From Endozoicomonas sp. NE40 (lineage in GTDB: Bacteria > Pseudomonadota > Gammaproteobacteria > Pseudomonadales > Endozoicomonadaceae), in the NCBI RefSeq assembly GCF_040549045.1, contig NZ_JBEWTB010000002.1, positions 4,266,501 to 4,330,500 of the forward strand: a stretch of DNA of 64,000 bases, written 5' to 3'. The notes under the pieces were generated by a model that was not told where the DNA came from, ran no database searches, and saw nothing but the letters and a program-made list of their open reading frames with translations. Shown piece by piece: positions 54,759 through 64,000 of this stretch (position 1 is its first letter; each line of letters opens with the position of its first letter). A program made the position numbers and the translations under genes.

Positions 54759-56837
54759 CTAACCGGACAGTTCGTGTATTTTGGCCAGCGCATCGTTTTT
54801 TTGACCAAGTTCACGGGTTAACTCAGCAACCCTGTTGTTGAGGTTTGTAATTTTTTGCTTCTGTTGCTCTGTTTTGGCATTCAAATCTTTCAACTGCTGT
54901 TTCACTTTGCTGGCATCCAATGCCATGACATCAAACTTTTTATGCCATTCTTTTTCTTTAGCTTCTGATTGTGTTTGAAGCTGGCTTATCTGTTTTTCCT
55001 GGTTACTCAGCGCCTCTTTTTTTTCTGTGATATTCCGGGCAGCCATTTTCAGGAGTTTATCCTGAGGGATTTCCGGACCGACAGCTAAAGTATCACGAAG
55101 ATGTTGTATAGAGTCTTTAAAAGGATTGGGCTTTTGTTTTTTGGTTTTCCTGCCGGTGTTCATGGGCTCCGCCTTTCTTTTAATGATTTCCGGACAGGCT
55201 TGCTTCCGTGGTAAATATTTCCACTTGAAAATATTTTGATATCGCGATCCCAGGGCAAACAGATTGACATTTGATGTTTTACCAGGGTTATCTTCGTCTG
55301 GTACAGAGACGATGTGCTTCAGGTAATGTTGTCGAAGGGTTTGACCAGTCTCTTTGTCAATTTCGGTATCCAGCTGAGTGTCATTGAGCTTTTGCACTTT
55401 TTTCACTTCTTGCACTTCTTGCACTTTGCGCAGTTCAACTTCTGGCTTATTATCCGCAGGCGATTCGGGTACTCCCAAACTGTCAGGAAGTAACGCTTTG
55501 TTCTGATTACTTTTTAGTAACTGAACATCCATCTTGTCAGCTGGAATATAAAACCTGTCGTCTTTAATCAGTGATGCAGGGTCTGATTTTTCTCCACGCT
55601 TTTTCTTAATCTTGGGAACCAGTGCATTGGCATCCTTTGCTGTTTTAATTATCCACTCGTCCAGACCTGGCGTTTCGTGAAAGGCTATTATTGATTCAAG
55701 GGCAAACTGGGAGCAGCCACTGGAGTCTTTTTGTAACGGAAAACCGGGCTTCAGTAAATAAAGATTGTAGCTGCTATAAATATCAGCAATAGCATTCATA
55801 ACATCATCACTAATGTTGAGAGCGACCAGGTTGTCAGGATCCAGCGTTTCATGCATGTAGATAAAAATGTTATTGCTGTCATCACGAATTAACCTCAGAT
55901 GGATAATATGTTCGCAACTGCTCGACTGCACAAGAAGGTTAGCTGTAACTACCTTTGTATCGTTATCCAGCGTTTTTTCATTTTTGCTGGTTAGTAACTT
56001 CTTAAATGGGTCGTCTGTCGTTTTGTTTTTTTTGTAGAAACCGGGTTTTGGCAGACCTGTTGCATCTGCTGCCAGATCCTCAATCATGGGTGTAGTAAGA
56101 AACGGCTCACCTTTGTATGTCTGCCTGATGCTTTTACCTGCAAGTTTAAGTCTTTTCTTCTCAAGTTTCTCTTCTTTGGTTGGAATCTCAATAAGGATAG
56201 GATTGACAGGACAGTTTCTGCTTTCCGAGTCATAACTCGACAGCGTTTCCCACTTGAGTGAATTCCCTTTTTTTATGACTTGGGTAATCGTGCCATGGTT
56301 GGGTTTAAGAGGCAGAGACAGTGAGCCGGAACTTTGCTTGTCAGTCAGTACAAAGGTTTTTGTATTACTTTTGTTGTAAATTGCAAATGGCGTGTTTACA
56401 GGTATTTTGTCAATGTCAGGCAGGATGACATTTTTGTCTCCACAACGTATAGACTCTGACACACCTTTTTTTGGGCAGCTAATGGCAATACTGCTGTCAG
56501 ACTCATCGTATACAGCAAGTTTCATCAGCTCCCTTAGCTCCAGAGCAGGGTCATCAGGGTCATCTGGCTTATTAAGCTCAGGTCCATCGGGCTCAAAATC
56601 GCTCCAGACGGCTTGTCGGTTGACGATCAGATGATGCCAGACAGGCTCCAGAAGCCGGTCTCTCAGGCTGGCTTCCAGAACATAGCCAGACTCTGGTAGC
56701 TTGGTCAAATGAGAGATAAGCGTTTTCTTCGAAACCATCCTGTACAGGCACCTGGGGTTTCTTATCACTTCATCCCAGGTGATTTTAGTGCTGTTGATTG
56801 CACGAGTTATGGCGACAGGGCCTGATGCAGCGTCCAT
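54759..56837 (-). CDS. Candidate YopJ/Ulp1-like (clan CE) cysteine effector with NLS-like motif and coiled coil
   Basis: 692 residues, no signal peptide. Residues 296-385 show the order of clan CE enzymes: His310 or His313 in CEHIIHLRLI, an acidic position at Glu330 (YMHETLD), Gln369 in PLQKDSSGC, and Cys375 followed by an SQFALESI helix. In YopJ and Ulp1 families the corresponding block is Q-x-S-x2-(D)CG-x-F. Residues 553-569 match a bipartite nuclear-localisation pattern (KRK, ten-residue gap, KTKKQK). About 603-690 is a heptad-rich coiled coil. The domain call is from motif order only; a host-directed protease or acetyltransferase is inference. Next to cysM, bracketed by a cysM remnant. 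Confidence 0.6.
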   Translation of the reverse strand: MDAASGPVAITRAINSTKITWDEVIRNPRCLYRMVSKKTLISHLTKLPESGYVLEASLRDRLLEPVWHHLIVNRQAVWSDFEPDGPELNKPDDPDDPALELRELMKLAVYDESDSSIAISCPKKGVSESIRCGDKNVILPDIDKIPVNTPFAIYNKSNTKTFVLTDKQSSGSLSLPLKPNHGTITQVIKKGNSLKWETLSSYDSESRNCPVNPILIEIPTKEEKLEKKRLKLAGKSIRQTYKGEPFLTTPMIEDLAADATGLPKPGFYKKNKTTDDPFKKLLTSKNEKTLDNDTKVVTANLLVQSSSCEHIIHLRLIRDDSNNIFIYMHETLDPDNLVALNISDDVMNAIADIYSSYNLYLLKPGFPLQKDSSGCSQFALESIIAFHETPGLDEWIIKTAKDANALVPKIKKKRGEKSDPASLIKDDRFYIPADKMDVQLLKSNQNKALLPDSLGVPESPADNKPEVELRKVQEVQEVKKVQKLNDTQLDTEIDKETGQTLRQHYLKHIVSVPDEDNPGKTSNVNLFALGSRYQNIFKWKYLPRKQACPEIIKRKAEPMNTGRKTKKQKPNPFKDSIQHLRDTLAVGPEIPQDKLLKMAARNITEKKEALSNQEKQISQLQTQSEAKEKEWHKKFDVMALDASKVKQQLKDLNAKTEQQKQKITNLNNRVAELTRELGQKNDALAKIHELSG

Positions 56838-56985
56838 ACTGGCTTTAATTTCCTTGTTAAAACGTTACTGGAAGTTGCCTTCCACGGAGTTATTCCCCCT
56901 TAGAGTCATTGAGGAGGTTTCAGTTCCTCACAATATTGTTTTTTTGTTCAGAAAGCTGAGCGATTAGACTGGTTTGCCAACGTCT

Positions 56986-57864
56986 TCAGAGCAATGACAG
57001 ATACCGGTCACCCCGGTCGCAGATGATGCAGACAATGGTGGCGTCCTCAACTTCTTCTGCTATGCGAAGTGTACCCGCTACAACACCTCCCGATGAGATG
57101 CCACAAAAGATACCTTCTTTTTTGGCCAGATCCCGCATGGTCTGTTCTGCTTCCTGCTGGGAGATGTCCATAATCCGGTCAACACGGCTGGCATCGAAAA
57201 TATCCGGTAAATACTCTGGCGACCAGCGACGGATTCCGGGAATACTGGCTCCCGTGGCAGGTTGCAGCCCGACAATTTCAATCCCGGGATTTTGTTCTTT
57301 GAGATAGCGGGACGTTCCCATAATGGTTCCGGTGGTTCCCATTGCGCTAACGAAATGAGTGATGGTGCCTTGAGTTTGCTGCCATATTTCAGGGCCGGTG
57401 CCATGGTAATGAGCGAGAGGATTATCCTGATTGGCAAACTGGTTCAGTACTTTGCCCTCTCCCTTCTGCCCCATTTCCAGAGCCAGATCCCTGGCGCCTT
57501 CCATACCTTTCGCCTGAGGCACCAGTATCAGCTCGGCTCCATAGGCTGACATGGACTTACGACGTTCTTCGGTCATATTGTCAGGCATGATCAGCACCAT
57601 GCGATAGCCACGAATGGCTGCTGCCATCGCCAGTGCTATACCCGTGTTGCCACTGGTGGCTTCAATCAATGTATCACCCGGCTTAATGTCACCTCTGGAC
57701 TCGGCTTCAGTGATCATGGACAGGGCTGGACGATCCTTAACCGACCCGGCTGGGTTCTGGCCTTCCATTTTCAGAAGAATGGTATTGGATGATGGTTCAG
57801 CGATTCGCTGCAGGCGAATCAGCGGTGTATTGCCCACCAGGGCTTCAATCGTCGGGTATGCCAT
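56986..57864 (-). CDS. cysM: Cysteine synthase B
   Basis: 292 residues. PLP lysine in NPAGSVKDRPALSM, phosphate loop and SGNTG block, and GTTGTIMG near 176. CysM joins O-acetylserine with sulfide or thiosulfate. The C-terminus ends in RYLSLL, a few residues shorter than many homologues. Its last codons exist a second time at 54704-54750. Confidence 0.96.
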   Translation of the reverse strand: MAYPTIEALVGNTPLIRLQRIAEPSSNTILLKMEGQNPAGSVKDRPALSMITEAESRGDIKPGDTLIEATSGNTGIALAMAAAIRGYRMVLIMPDNMTEERRKSMSAYGAELILVPQAKGMEGARDLALEMGQKGEGKVLNQFANQDNPLAHYHGTGPEIWQQTQGTITHFVSAMGTTGTIMGTSRYLKEQNPGIEIVGLQPATGASIPGIRRWSPEYLPDIFDASRVDRIMDISQQEAEQTMRDLAKKEGIFCGISSGGVVAGTLRIAEEVEDATIVCIICDRGDRYLSLL

Positions 57865-58044
57865 AAAGGTCTACTCCACAGATGGTCGTCTTAATTTTTT
57901 GGGGGAGGATAACCCATAAGTCATCGACTGTCGCATAGTCTGATGGTTTTTTAGTACTGGAAAAAGTAGCGGAAAATGTCATACAGCAAGGCAAACGGGT
58001 ACCTACAATAATGGCAGGGTTCACTTAACCCTGTGAGGTGTTGT

Positions 58045-59235
58045 ATGAAAATTCTGGCTATCTTGTACGATGACCCTTCTGGCGGAATGCCACAACATTA
58101 CCCAGTTGAGCAACTGCCTGTTCTTCATTGCTATCCGGACGGGTCGCGTCTGCCGACACCTGAAACGATAGACTTTACCCCCGGAGAGTTGCTCGGATCC
58201 GTTTCAGGAGAGTTGGGGTTGAGGCGGTTTCTTGAAACGAGTGGTCATACGCTGGTGGTTACATCCAATAAGGACGGTCTGGACTCCGTTGCGGAAAAAG
58301 AGCTGGTTGATGCAGATGTTGTGATTTCACAGCCTTTCTGGCCATTCTATTTAACAAAAGAACGAATTGAAGGGGCGAAGCAGTTGAAACTGGCTATTAC
58401 CGCTGGAGTTGGTTCTGACCATGTTGACTTACAGGCTGCTATTAAGAATGGGGTTGATGTGGTTGAAATCACCTACTGCAACTCAGTGTCCGTTTCAGAG
58501 CATATAGTTATGATGATCCTGTCTCTGGTTCGTGATTACCATACTCAACATGCGATCGCTAAAGCAGGCGGGTGGAACATCGCTGACGCAGTACAACGAT
58601 CTTATGATGTTGAAGGTATGCATATTGGTTCAGTCGCTGCCGGTAGAATCGGGCTGTCGGTCCTGAGAAAGATGAAACCGTTCGATACCCATCTTCATTA
58701 CTGTGACAAGCATCGCCTGCCTGAATCCATAGAACGGGAACTGGGATTGACTTATCACGCCTCCGTTGAGTCCATGCTGCCAGAATGTGATGTGGTGACA
58801 ATAAACTGCCCGTTACATGCGGAAACGGAAAATCTTTTTGATAGTGAAATGATCAGCAAAATGAAAAAAGGTGCTTATCTGGTCAATACGGCACGTGGGA
58901 AAATCTGCAATAGAAATGCCGTTGCGGATGCCCTGAAATCAGGTCAGCTCAGTGGTTACGCCGGAGATGTCTGGTTTCCCCAGCCAGCGCCAGGTGATCA
59001 TATCTGGAGACGTATGCCTCATCATGGAATGACACCACACACATCGGGTACAACCTTGTCAGCGCAGGCTCGTTATGCAGCGGGAACCCGGGAGATTCTG
59101 GAGTGTTTTTTTGCCGGGAAGCCGATCAGGGAAGAGTATTACATTGTGAAGGATGGTGTGCTGGCCGGTGCCGGTAAGCACGCTTATACAGAAGGCAATA
59201 CAACAGCAGGTTCAGAAGAAGCGAGTTCTTACTGA
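58045..59235 (+). CDS. fdh: NAD-dependent formate dehydrogenase
   Basis: 396 residues from the ATG at 58045 (MKILAILYDDP), behind GAGG; an in-frame GTG lies four codons earlier. D-2-hydroxyacid dehydrogenase fold. FDH-specific blocks are present: PFWPFYLT, AITAGVGSDHVDL, TYCNSVSVSEH, the Arg of NTARGK and the His of TPHTSGTTLSAQ, plus the long C-terminus ending GSEEASSY. It oxidises formate to CO2 and reduces NAD+. Monocistronic, placed between cysM and rlmD. Confidence 0.93.
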   Translation: MKILAILYDDPSGGMPQHYPVEQLPVLHCYPDGSRLPTPETIDFTPGELLGSVSGELGLRRFLETSGHTLVVTSNKDGLDSVAEKELVDADVVISQPFWPFYLTKERIEGAKQLKLAITAGVGSDHVDLQAAIKNGVDVVEITYCNSVSVSEHIVMMILSLVRDYHTQHAIAKAGGWNIADAVQRSYDVEGMHIGSVAAGRIGLSVLRKMKPFDTHLHYCDKHRLPESIERELGLTYHASVESMLPECDVVTINCPLHAETENLFDSEMISKMKKGAYLVNTARGKICNRNAVADALKSGQLSGYAGDVWFPQPAPGDHIWRRMPHHGMTPHTSGTTLSAQARYAAGTREILECFFAGKPIREEYYIVKDGVLAGAGKHAYTEGNTTAGSEEASSY

Positions 59236-59415
59236 GTTGTTACTACCCTCGTTAGCGGTATTTGACTAAAAGGCTCAATGACAATTCCTTGAAGATTTTT
59301 ACCTCGCATGCACTGATCTTGATGGCAATTCCCGATACAATAGGGGTTTGTACTCTAGGCAGTTTGAATGCTGACCAGACAGGTCCACTTTTGATTTTTA
59401 TTTAAGGTTATCTTC

Positions 59416-60804
59416 ATGCGTAATCGACAGGCTTCCTCTGGCAAGCGTCAGGATGTAGGGGAAGTGCTGGTGACAGGTCTTTCCCATGATGGCCGCGGTC
59501 TGGCTCGTACTCAGGCCGCTTCCGTTAACAGGGCTTTTGGTCACGGAGCTGGAAAAACGGCTCGGAATAAAGAGCAGGGCAAAACCCTGTTTATAGAAGG
59601 TGCACTTCCGGGAGAAACGGTCACAGTCAGGATTTTGGAAGACCGTCGTCGCTTTCTTAATGGCCGTGTCCAAACCATTATTCAACCCTCCGGTGAGCGT
59701 GTTGAGCCACCTTGTAAACACTTTAAACAGTGCGGTGGTTGCAGCCTGCAATACTGGTCTCATAAGGGGCAGCTGGCAGGCAAGCAGGAGATTGTGCTGG
59801 ATCAGTTGCGACGCTTTTCCTCGCTTACCCCAGCAGAGGTAGCCCCGCCCCTGGTGTCAGAACCTTATGGCTATCGCCATCGCGCCCGTTTGTCCATCCG
59901 CTGGCAAAAGGACGGTCTGGCTCTGGGGTTTCGGGAAAAACAGAGTAAAGCTATCTGCTCCATCAGCGAATGTCCGGTACTGGCAGAATCCCTGCAGCCT
60001 TTGCCCGGGCGTTTGCGCGAACTGTTACCACAGTTGCAGAAACATCAGGCGATCAGTCATGCTGAACTGTTTGACGCCGACAGTGGACGAGCCATTTTGC
60101 TCCGCCATATTCGCCCCCTGACTGAGCAGGATGCCCAAACACTCCGGGCTTTTGCCCGGGAGGAACAGCTGCATCTGTATCTGCAGGGTGATCCCGACAA
60201 GGTTCAATGCCTTTATAAACCCGGGGATGATGCATGGCTGTACAACCAGATTCCTGAATTTGACCTGAAACTGCAGTTTCGTCCCACTGACTTTACCCAG
60301 GTGAACTGGGCGATCAATCGTAAAATGGTGGCGCAGGCGGTTGAATGGTTACAACCGAAAGCGTCTGACCGGGTGCTCGACCTGTTCTGTGGGTTAGGTA
60401 ATTTTTCCCTGGCGCTGGCTCGTCATGTTCAAACTGTTACGGGCGTTGAGGGGAGCGAGGGGGCGGTTGAACGGGCTCGCTATAATTCGAATCTGAATCA
60501 TATTGAAAACAGCGATTTCCATCAGGCTGATCTGTCTGCACTGGCAAAGGGCAGCGAGTGGTTTGACCGGAACTACGACATACTGTTGCTTGACCCCCCA
60601 AGAACAGGGGCTATAGAGATTATTGAACAAATGGCACAGACTTTGCCAGACAGGGTACTCTATATTTCATGCAACCCAGCCACTCTGGCACGTGATGCTG
60701 GCGCTCTGGCTGAACAGGGGTTTCAACTGGCAAAACTGGGTGTCATGGATATGTTCCCGCAGACGGCCCATGTGGAATCCATGGGTTTATTTATAAGAAG
60801 CTGA
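59416..60804 (+). CDS. rlmD: 23S rRNA (uracil-1939-C5)-methyltransferase
   Basis: 462 residues. TRAM domain at the N-terminus, [4Fe-4S] cysteines in PPCKHFKQCGGC and later CSISECPV, SAM site DLFCGLGNFSLALA, and catalytic Cys in YISCNPATLARD with LLDPPRTG before it. An insertion of about 20 residues in the TRAM domain (residues about 33-55) is notable. Upstream of relA, as in pseudomonads. Confidence 0.96.
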   Translation: MRNRQASSGKRQDVGEVLVTGLSHDGRGLARTQAASVNRAFGHGAGKTARNKEQGKTLFIEGALPGETVTVRILEDRRRFLNGRVQTIIQPSGERVEPPCKHFKQCGGCSLQYWSHKGQLAGKQEIVLDQLRRFSSLTPAEVAPPLVSEPYGYRHRARLSIRWQKDGLALGFREKQSKAICSISECPVLAESLQPLPGRLRELLPQLQKHQAISHAELFDADSGRAILLRHIRPLTEQDAQTLRAFAREEQLHLYLQGDPDKVQCLYKPGDDAWLYNQIPEFDLKLQFRPTDFTQVNWAINRKMVAQAVEWLQPKASDRVLDLFCGLGNFSLALARHVQTVTGVEGSEGAVERARYNSNLNHIENSDFHQADLSALAKGSEWFDRNYDILLLDPPRTGAIEIIEQMAQTLPDRVLYISCNPATLARDAGALAEQGFQLAKLGVMDMFPQTAHVESMGLFIRS

Positions 60805-60895
60805 GATACAGCATCAGAACAAAAGAGTAATTGTAGGCAGTTAACTGCCCGCCGGAGAACAACCCGGCGAACCGGATTTATATGGAAAGACTGAT

Positions 60896-63148
60896 ATGGT
60901 CAAGGTAAGAGAAGATCACCCAACCCGATACGATGGCTCTGTAGATCTGGACGCCTGGCTGCAGCGTCTGGGTGATACTCATGGTATCAACAATATTGCA
61001 CGGCTGCGTGAAGCCTGCGAAATGAGTCGCACGGCTGAAGAGCAGGCACGCTTACAGGCTGATACCGTATGGCCCACCGGGCCAGGCTGCTATCGCACTG
61101 GCCTTGAAATGATCGAAATTCTGGCCGAGTTGAAGGTCGACCCGGACTGTCTGGTGGCCGCAGCATTATACCGGACTGTGCGTGAGCGTAAGCTGGCACT
61201 GAAGGTGGTGGAGGAAACCTTTGGTACTACCGTGGCTGCCCTGATCAAGTCGGTGCAGGGCATGGCTGCCATCAGCACATTGCTTAACCCGGCTCGTACC
61301 CAGGTACTGGACCAGTCTCAGGACCAGCTGGAAAAAGTCCGCAAAATGCTGGTGTCGATTATCGACGATGTCCGCGTTGCCCTGATCAAACTGGCTGAAC
61401 GTACCTGCGCTATTCGCGCCCTGCGCGACGCTGACAAGGAAAAGCGTCGCCGGGTTGCCCGTGAAGTGTTCGAGATTTATGCACCACTGGCGCACCGTCT
61501 GGGGATTGGTTACATCAAATGGGAGCTGGAAGACCTCTCCTTCCGCTATCTGAAACCTCAGGATTACAAGAAGATTGCCCGCCTTCTGGATGAAAAGCGT
61601 CTGGATCGACAGCAATATATCGACAGCGTGGTCGAACAGTTGCAGGAAGCCATGAAAGAGGCGGACATTGACGGTGAGATTTATGGTCGTGCCAAGCATA
61701 TCTACAGTATCTGGCGCAAAATGAAGCGCAAGGGACTGGATTTCCGCGAACTGTACGATATTCGGGCGTTCCGTATTATTACCCATCAGGTGCGGGACTG
61801 TTATGCCGCTCTGGGTGTGGTGCATTCCCTGTTCAACCATATTCCCCAGGAGTTTGACGATTACATCGCAACGCCCAAGGAAAATGGCTATCGCTCACTG
61901 CATACGGCGGTATTCGGGCCAAACGGTAAAACCCTTGAAGTTCAGATCCGCACCGAAAGCATGCACGAAGAAGCTGAGCTGGGGGTGTGTGCTCACTGGA
62001 AATACAAGGGTACGGATGTTAATGCCAAGAGTGACAGCTACGAAGAGAAGTTGGCGTGGTTGCGTCAGGTGATGGAATGGCATGAAGAACTGGGCGACCT
62101 GAGCGGCATTGCCGAAGAGTGGCGCACCGATATCGAGCCGGACCGTATCTATGTCTTTACCCGTAATGGTCATGTGGTTGATTTATCGGTGGGGGCGACC
62201 CCGGTGGACTTCGCCTTCCGCATCCATTCTGAAGTAGGTCTGAAGTGTCGTGGTGCCAAGGTGGGTGGGCGTATTGTGCCACTGAACCACTCTCTGAAGA
62301 CCGGTGATCAGGTGGAAATCCTCACGGCTTCCAACGCCCGTCCGAGTCGTGACTGGCTGAACCCGGATCTGGGTTATGTCACCACCAACCGAGCCCGGGC
62401 GAAGATTACCAGCTGGCTGAAGAAACAGGACAGGGAATCCAACCTGGTTGACGGACGCAGCCAGCTGGATGCCGAGCTGAAACGCCTGGCCCTGACCAGT
62501 GTGGATCTGCAGCCGTTGTTGAAAAATACGCCATTCGAGAGTCTGGACGATATGTACGCTGCTATTGGTGCCGGCGATTATCGTGTGGCACAGATCACAA
62601 CGCTGGCGCAACGTGAGCTGTCTCCGGAAGAAGAGAAAGACTTTGAGATCCGCACCAAGCCAAGACAGGAAAAAACGTCAGACAGCACCATCACGATTGA
62701 TGGCGTTGGTAACCTGTTAACGCAGATGGCGGGTTGTTGCCAGCCAGTACCCGGCGATCCGATTATCGGCTACATTACGACCGGACGGGGTGTCAGCATT
62801 CATCGACAGGACTGTAACAACGCCCTGATTCTTCAGAATCAGGAACCGGAGCGCCTGATAGAGGTCAACTGGGGACACTCACCTGAATATGGCTACCCGG
62901 TAGAAGTGCAGATTTTGGCCTATGACCGTTCAGGGTTGTTGAGGGATATCACTGTTGTACTGGCGAATGAAAAGGTGAACGTTCTCGAAGTCAGCACCCG
63001 CACCAGCAAGGAAGAGAATATTGCGACCATGCGACTGTTGCTGGAAGTTAACAGCTTGCAGCAGCTGGGTGTGGTACTGGCAAAGGTGGATAAACTGCCT
63101 AATGTCATTGAGGCGGTTCGTCATCGGAAGGAAGCCAGAAGTAAGTAG
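60896..63148 (+). CDS. relA: (p)ppGpp synthetase I
   Basis: 750 residues. The N-terminal hydrolase-like domain lacks the HD-x3-ED motif (region LVAAALYRTVRERKL), as in monofunctional RelA. Synthetase domain with GRAKHIYSIWRKMKRKG and YDIRAFRI, then TGS (IYVFTRNGHVVDLSVGATPVDFAF), zinc/CC region (MAGCCQPVPGD) and C-terminal ACT. It makes the alarmone on ribosomes with uncharged tRNA. Confidence 0.97.
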   Translation: MVKVREDHPTRYDGSVDLDAWLQRLGDTHGINNIARLREACEMSRTAEEQARLQADTVWPTGPGCYRTGLEMIEILAELKVDPDCLVAAALYRTVRERKLALKVVEETFGTTVAALIKSVQGMAAISTLLNPARTQVLDQSQDQLEKVRKMLVSIIDDVRVALIKLAERTCAIRALRDADKEKRRRVAREVFEIYAPLAHRLGIGYIKWELEDLSFRYLKPQDYKKIARLLDEKRLDRQQYIDSVVEQLQEAMKEADIDGEIYGRAKHIYSIWRKMKRKGLDFRELYDIRAFRIITHQVRDCYAALGVVHSLFNHIPQEFDDYIATPKENGYRSLHTAVFGPNGKTLEVQIRTESMHEEAELGVCAHWKYKGTDVNAKSDSYEEKLAWLRQVMEWHEELGDLSGIAEEWRTDIEPDRIYVFTRNGHVVDLSVGATPVDFAFRIHSEVGLKCRGAKVGGRIVPLNHSLKTGDQVEILTASNARPSRDWLNPDLGYVTTNRARAKITSWLKKQDRESNLVDGRSQLDAELKRLALTSVDLQPLLKNTPFESLDDMYAAIGAGDYRVAQITTLAQRELSPEEEKDFEIRTKPRQEKTSDSTITIDGVGNLLTQMAGCCQPVPGDPIIGYITTGRGVSIHRQDCNNALILQNQEPERLIEVNWGHSPEYGYPVEVQILAYDRSGLLRDITVVLANEKVNVLEVSTRTSKEENIATMRLLLEVNSLQQLGVVLAKVDKLPNVIEAVRHRKEARSK

Positions 63149-63218
63149 ATTAAGACTCTGCTTATGGGAGAAACTTATGGAAATAGTCATAGATAAAAAG
63201 CCATAGGTAAAAAGCCTG

Positions 63219-64000
63219 ATGCAATATAGCTACGACGACCTGGTGTATTTAATGAATCGACTCAGGGACCCGGTTACCGGTTGTCCCTGGGATCTGGAAC
63301 AGAATTTCAGCACCATTGCTCCCTACACGTTAGAAGAGGCTTGTGAGGTGTTGGAAGCCATCGCCAGTAAGGATTACGACAACCTGAAAGAGGAACTGGG
63401 TGACCTGCTGTTTCAGGTGATCTTTCACGCCCGGATGGCGCAGGAAGAAACGTTGTTTGATATTTCAGATGTCATTCACGGGCTGGTCAGCAAAATGGTT
63501 CGCCGGCACCCCCATGTTTTTCCTGACGGAAGCTTACACTCTGAGCGTACCGGAGAGGAAGCGACGACACCGGAACAGGTGACCGAGAACTGGAGTAAGA
63601 TCAAGCAGCGTGAAAAGGCCGGGGTATCCAGACCGCTGTCCGCCATGCCAGACAAACTGCCAGCGGCGCTCCCAGCCATGGAAAAGGCAAAGAAAATTCA
63701 GAAAGCGGCTGCAAAAACAGGGTTTGACTGGCCTGACAGCTCGCAGGTGTATGAAAAAATACAGGAAGAGATTACCGAGCTGAAGGAAGCCCAGACCGAA
63801 GGACAGGAGCGAATGACGGAAGAGTTTGGCGACCTGTTGTTCGCCTGTGTGAATTTAGCCCGACATTTACAGGTAGATCCTGAACTGGCTTTACGGCAAG
63901 CCACGGGGAAATTCGAACGACGATTCCGTACTATGGAATCTATCGCCCTGGCTGATGAACAGGATTTCCGGCAACTGACGCTGGAAGAAATGGAAGACTA
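63219..64000 (+). CDS. mazG: Nucleoside triphosphate pyrophosphohydrolase MazG (partial)
   Basis: 261 codons visible, running off the right edge, so nearly complete. Two MazG repeats with the E-E-x12-E-x2-D pattern: EEACEVLEAI...KEELGDLLFQ near residue 41 and EEITELKEA...EEFGDLLFACVN near 186. It hydrolyses NTPs and influences ppGpp levels. It follows relA by 70 bases, the standard pairing. Confidence 0.95.
   Translation, partial: MQYSYDDLVYLMNRLRDPVTGCPWDLEQNFSTIAPYTLEEACEVLEAIASKDYDNLKEELGDLLFQVIFHARMAQEETLFDISDVIHGLVSKMVRRHPHVFPDGSLHSERTGEEATTPEQVTENWSKIKQREKAGVSRPLSAMPDKLPAALPAMEKAKKIQKAAAKTGFDWPDSSQVYEKIQEEITELKEAQTEGQERMTEEFGDLLFACVNLARHLQVDPELALRQATGKFERRFRTMESIALADEQDFRQLTLEEMED

Overview
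The window looks like a chromosomal segment of a marine gammaproteobacterium of the Oceanospirillales/Endozoicomonas type. This is inferred from content and gene order only. The core order resembles Pseudomonas and its relatives: queA-tgt-yajC-secDF, suhB/trmJ-cysE-iscRSUA-hscBA-fdx-iscX, ygfZ/sdhE-ygfX, nadB/rpoE-mucA-mucB-rseC, degP, lepA-lepB-rnc-era-recO-pdxJ-acpS, barA, cysM, rlmD-relA-mazG. Between these blocks lie genes for secreted or eukaryote-like proteins, which suggests a host-associated life.

Layout. 1-6.2 kb is accessory: a partial RING-H2 protein with ankyrin-like helices (runs off the left edge), an orphan DmsC-like membrane protein, a crotonase, an SDR, a small Stv-like protein, tRNA-Leu(CAA), a frameshifted ankyrin gene and a secreted Cys4 protein. 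6.3-12 kb holds queuosine and Sec genes. 12.3-14.5 kb holds an MscS channel and a secreted unknown. 14.6-23.7 kb is suhB, trmJ, cysE and the complete isc cluster with an IscR-type operator. 23.7-30.7 kb holds two unknown genes, ygfZ, sdhE/ygfX, a LuxR-type regulator, an MFS transporter and nadB. 30.7-36.8 kb is the envelope-stress locus with an AlgU-type autoregulatory promoter. 37-43.8 kb is lepA through acpS.

43.8-57 kb is the most rearranged part. A pair of paralogous secreted membrane-anchored proteins is accompanied by a copy of the 3' end of the barA-like kinase gene. Between the copies sits a degenerate group II intron, whose reverse transcriptase gene is split by a complete IS66-family element with an 8-bp target duplication. 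Next to cysM is a 692-residue protein with a candidate YopJ/Ulp1-like (clan CE) cysteine centre, a bipartite nuclear-localisation-like motif and a C-terminal coiled coil. It is bracketed by a remnant of the cysM 3' end. So two accessory insertions share one architecture: core-gene 3' remnant, accessory gene, intact core gene.

57.9-64 kb holds an NAD-dependent formate dehydrogenase, rlmD, relA and a partial mazG. No CRISPR array, rRNA, phage or replication origin was seen.
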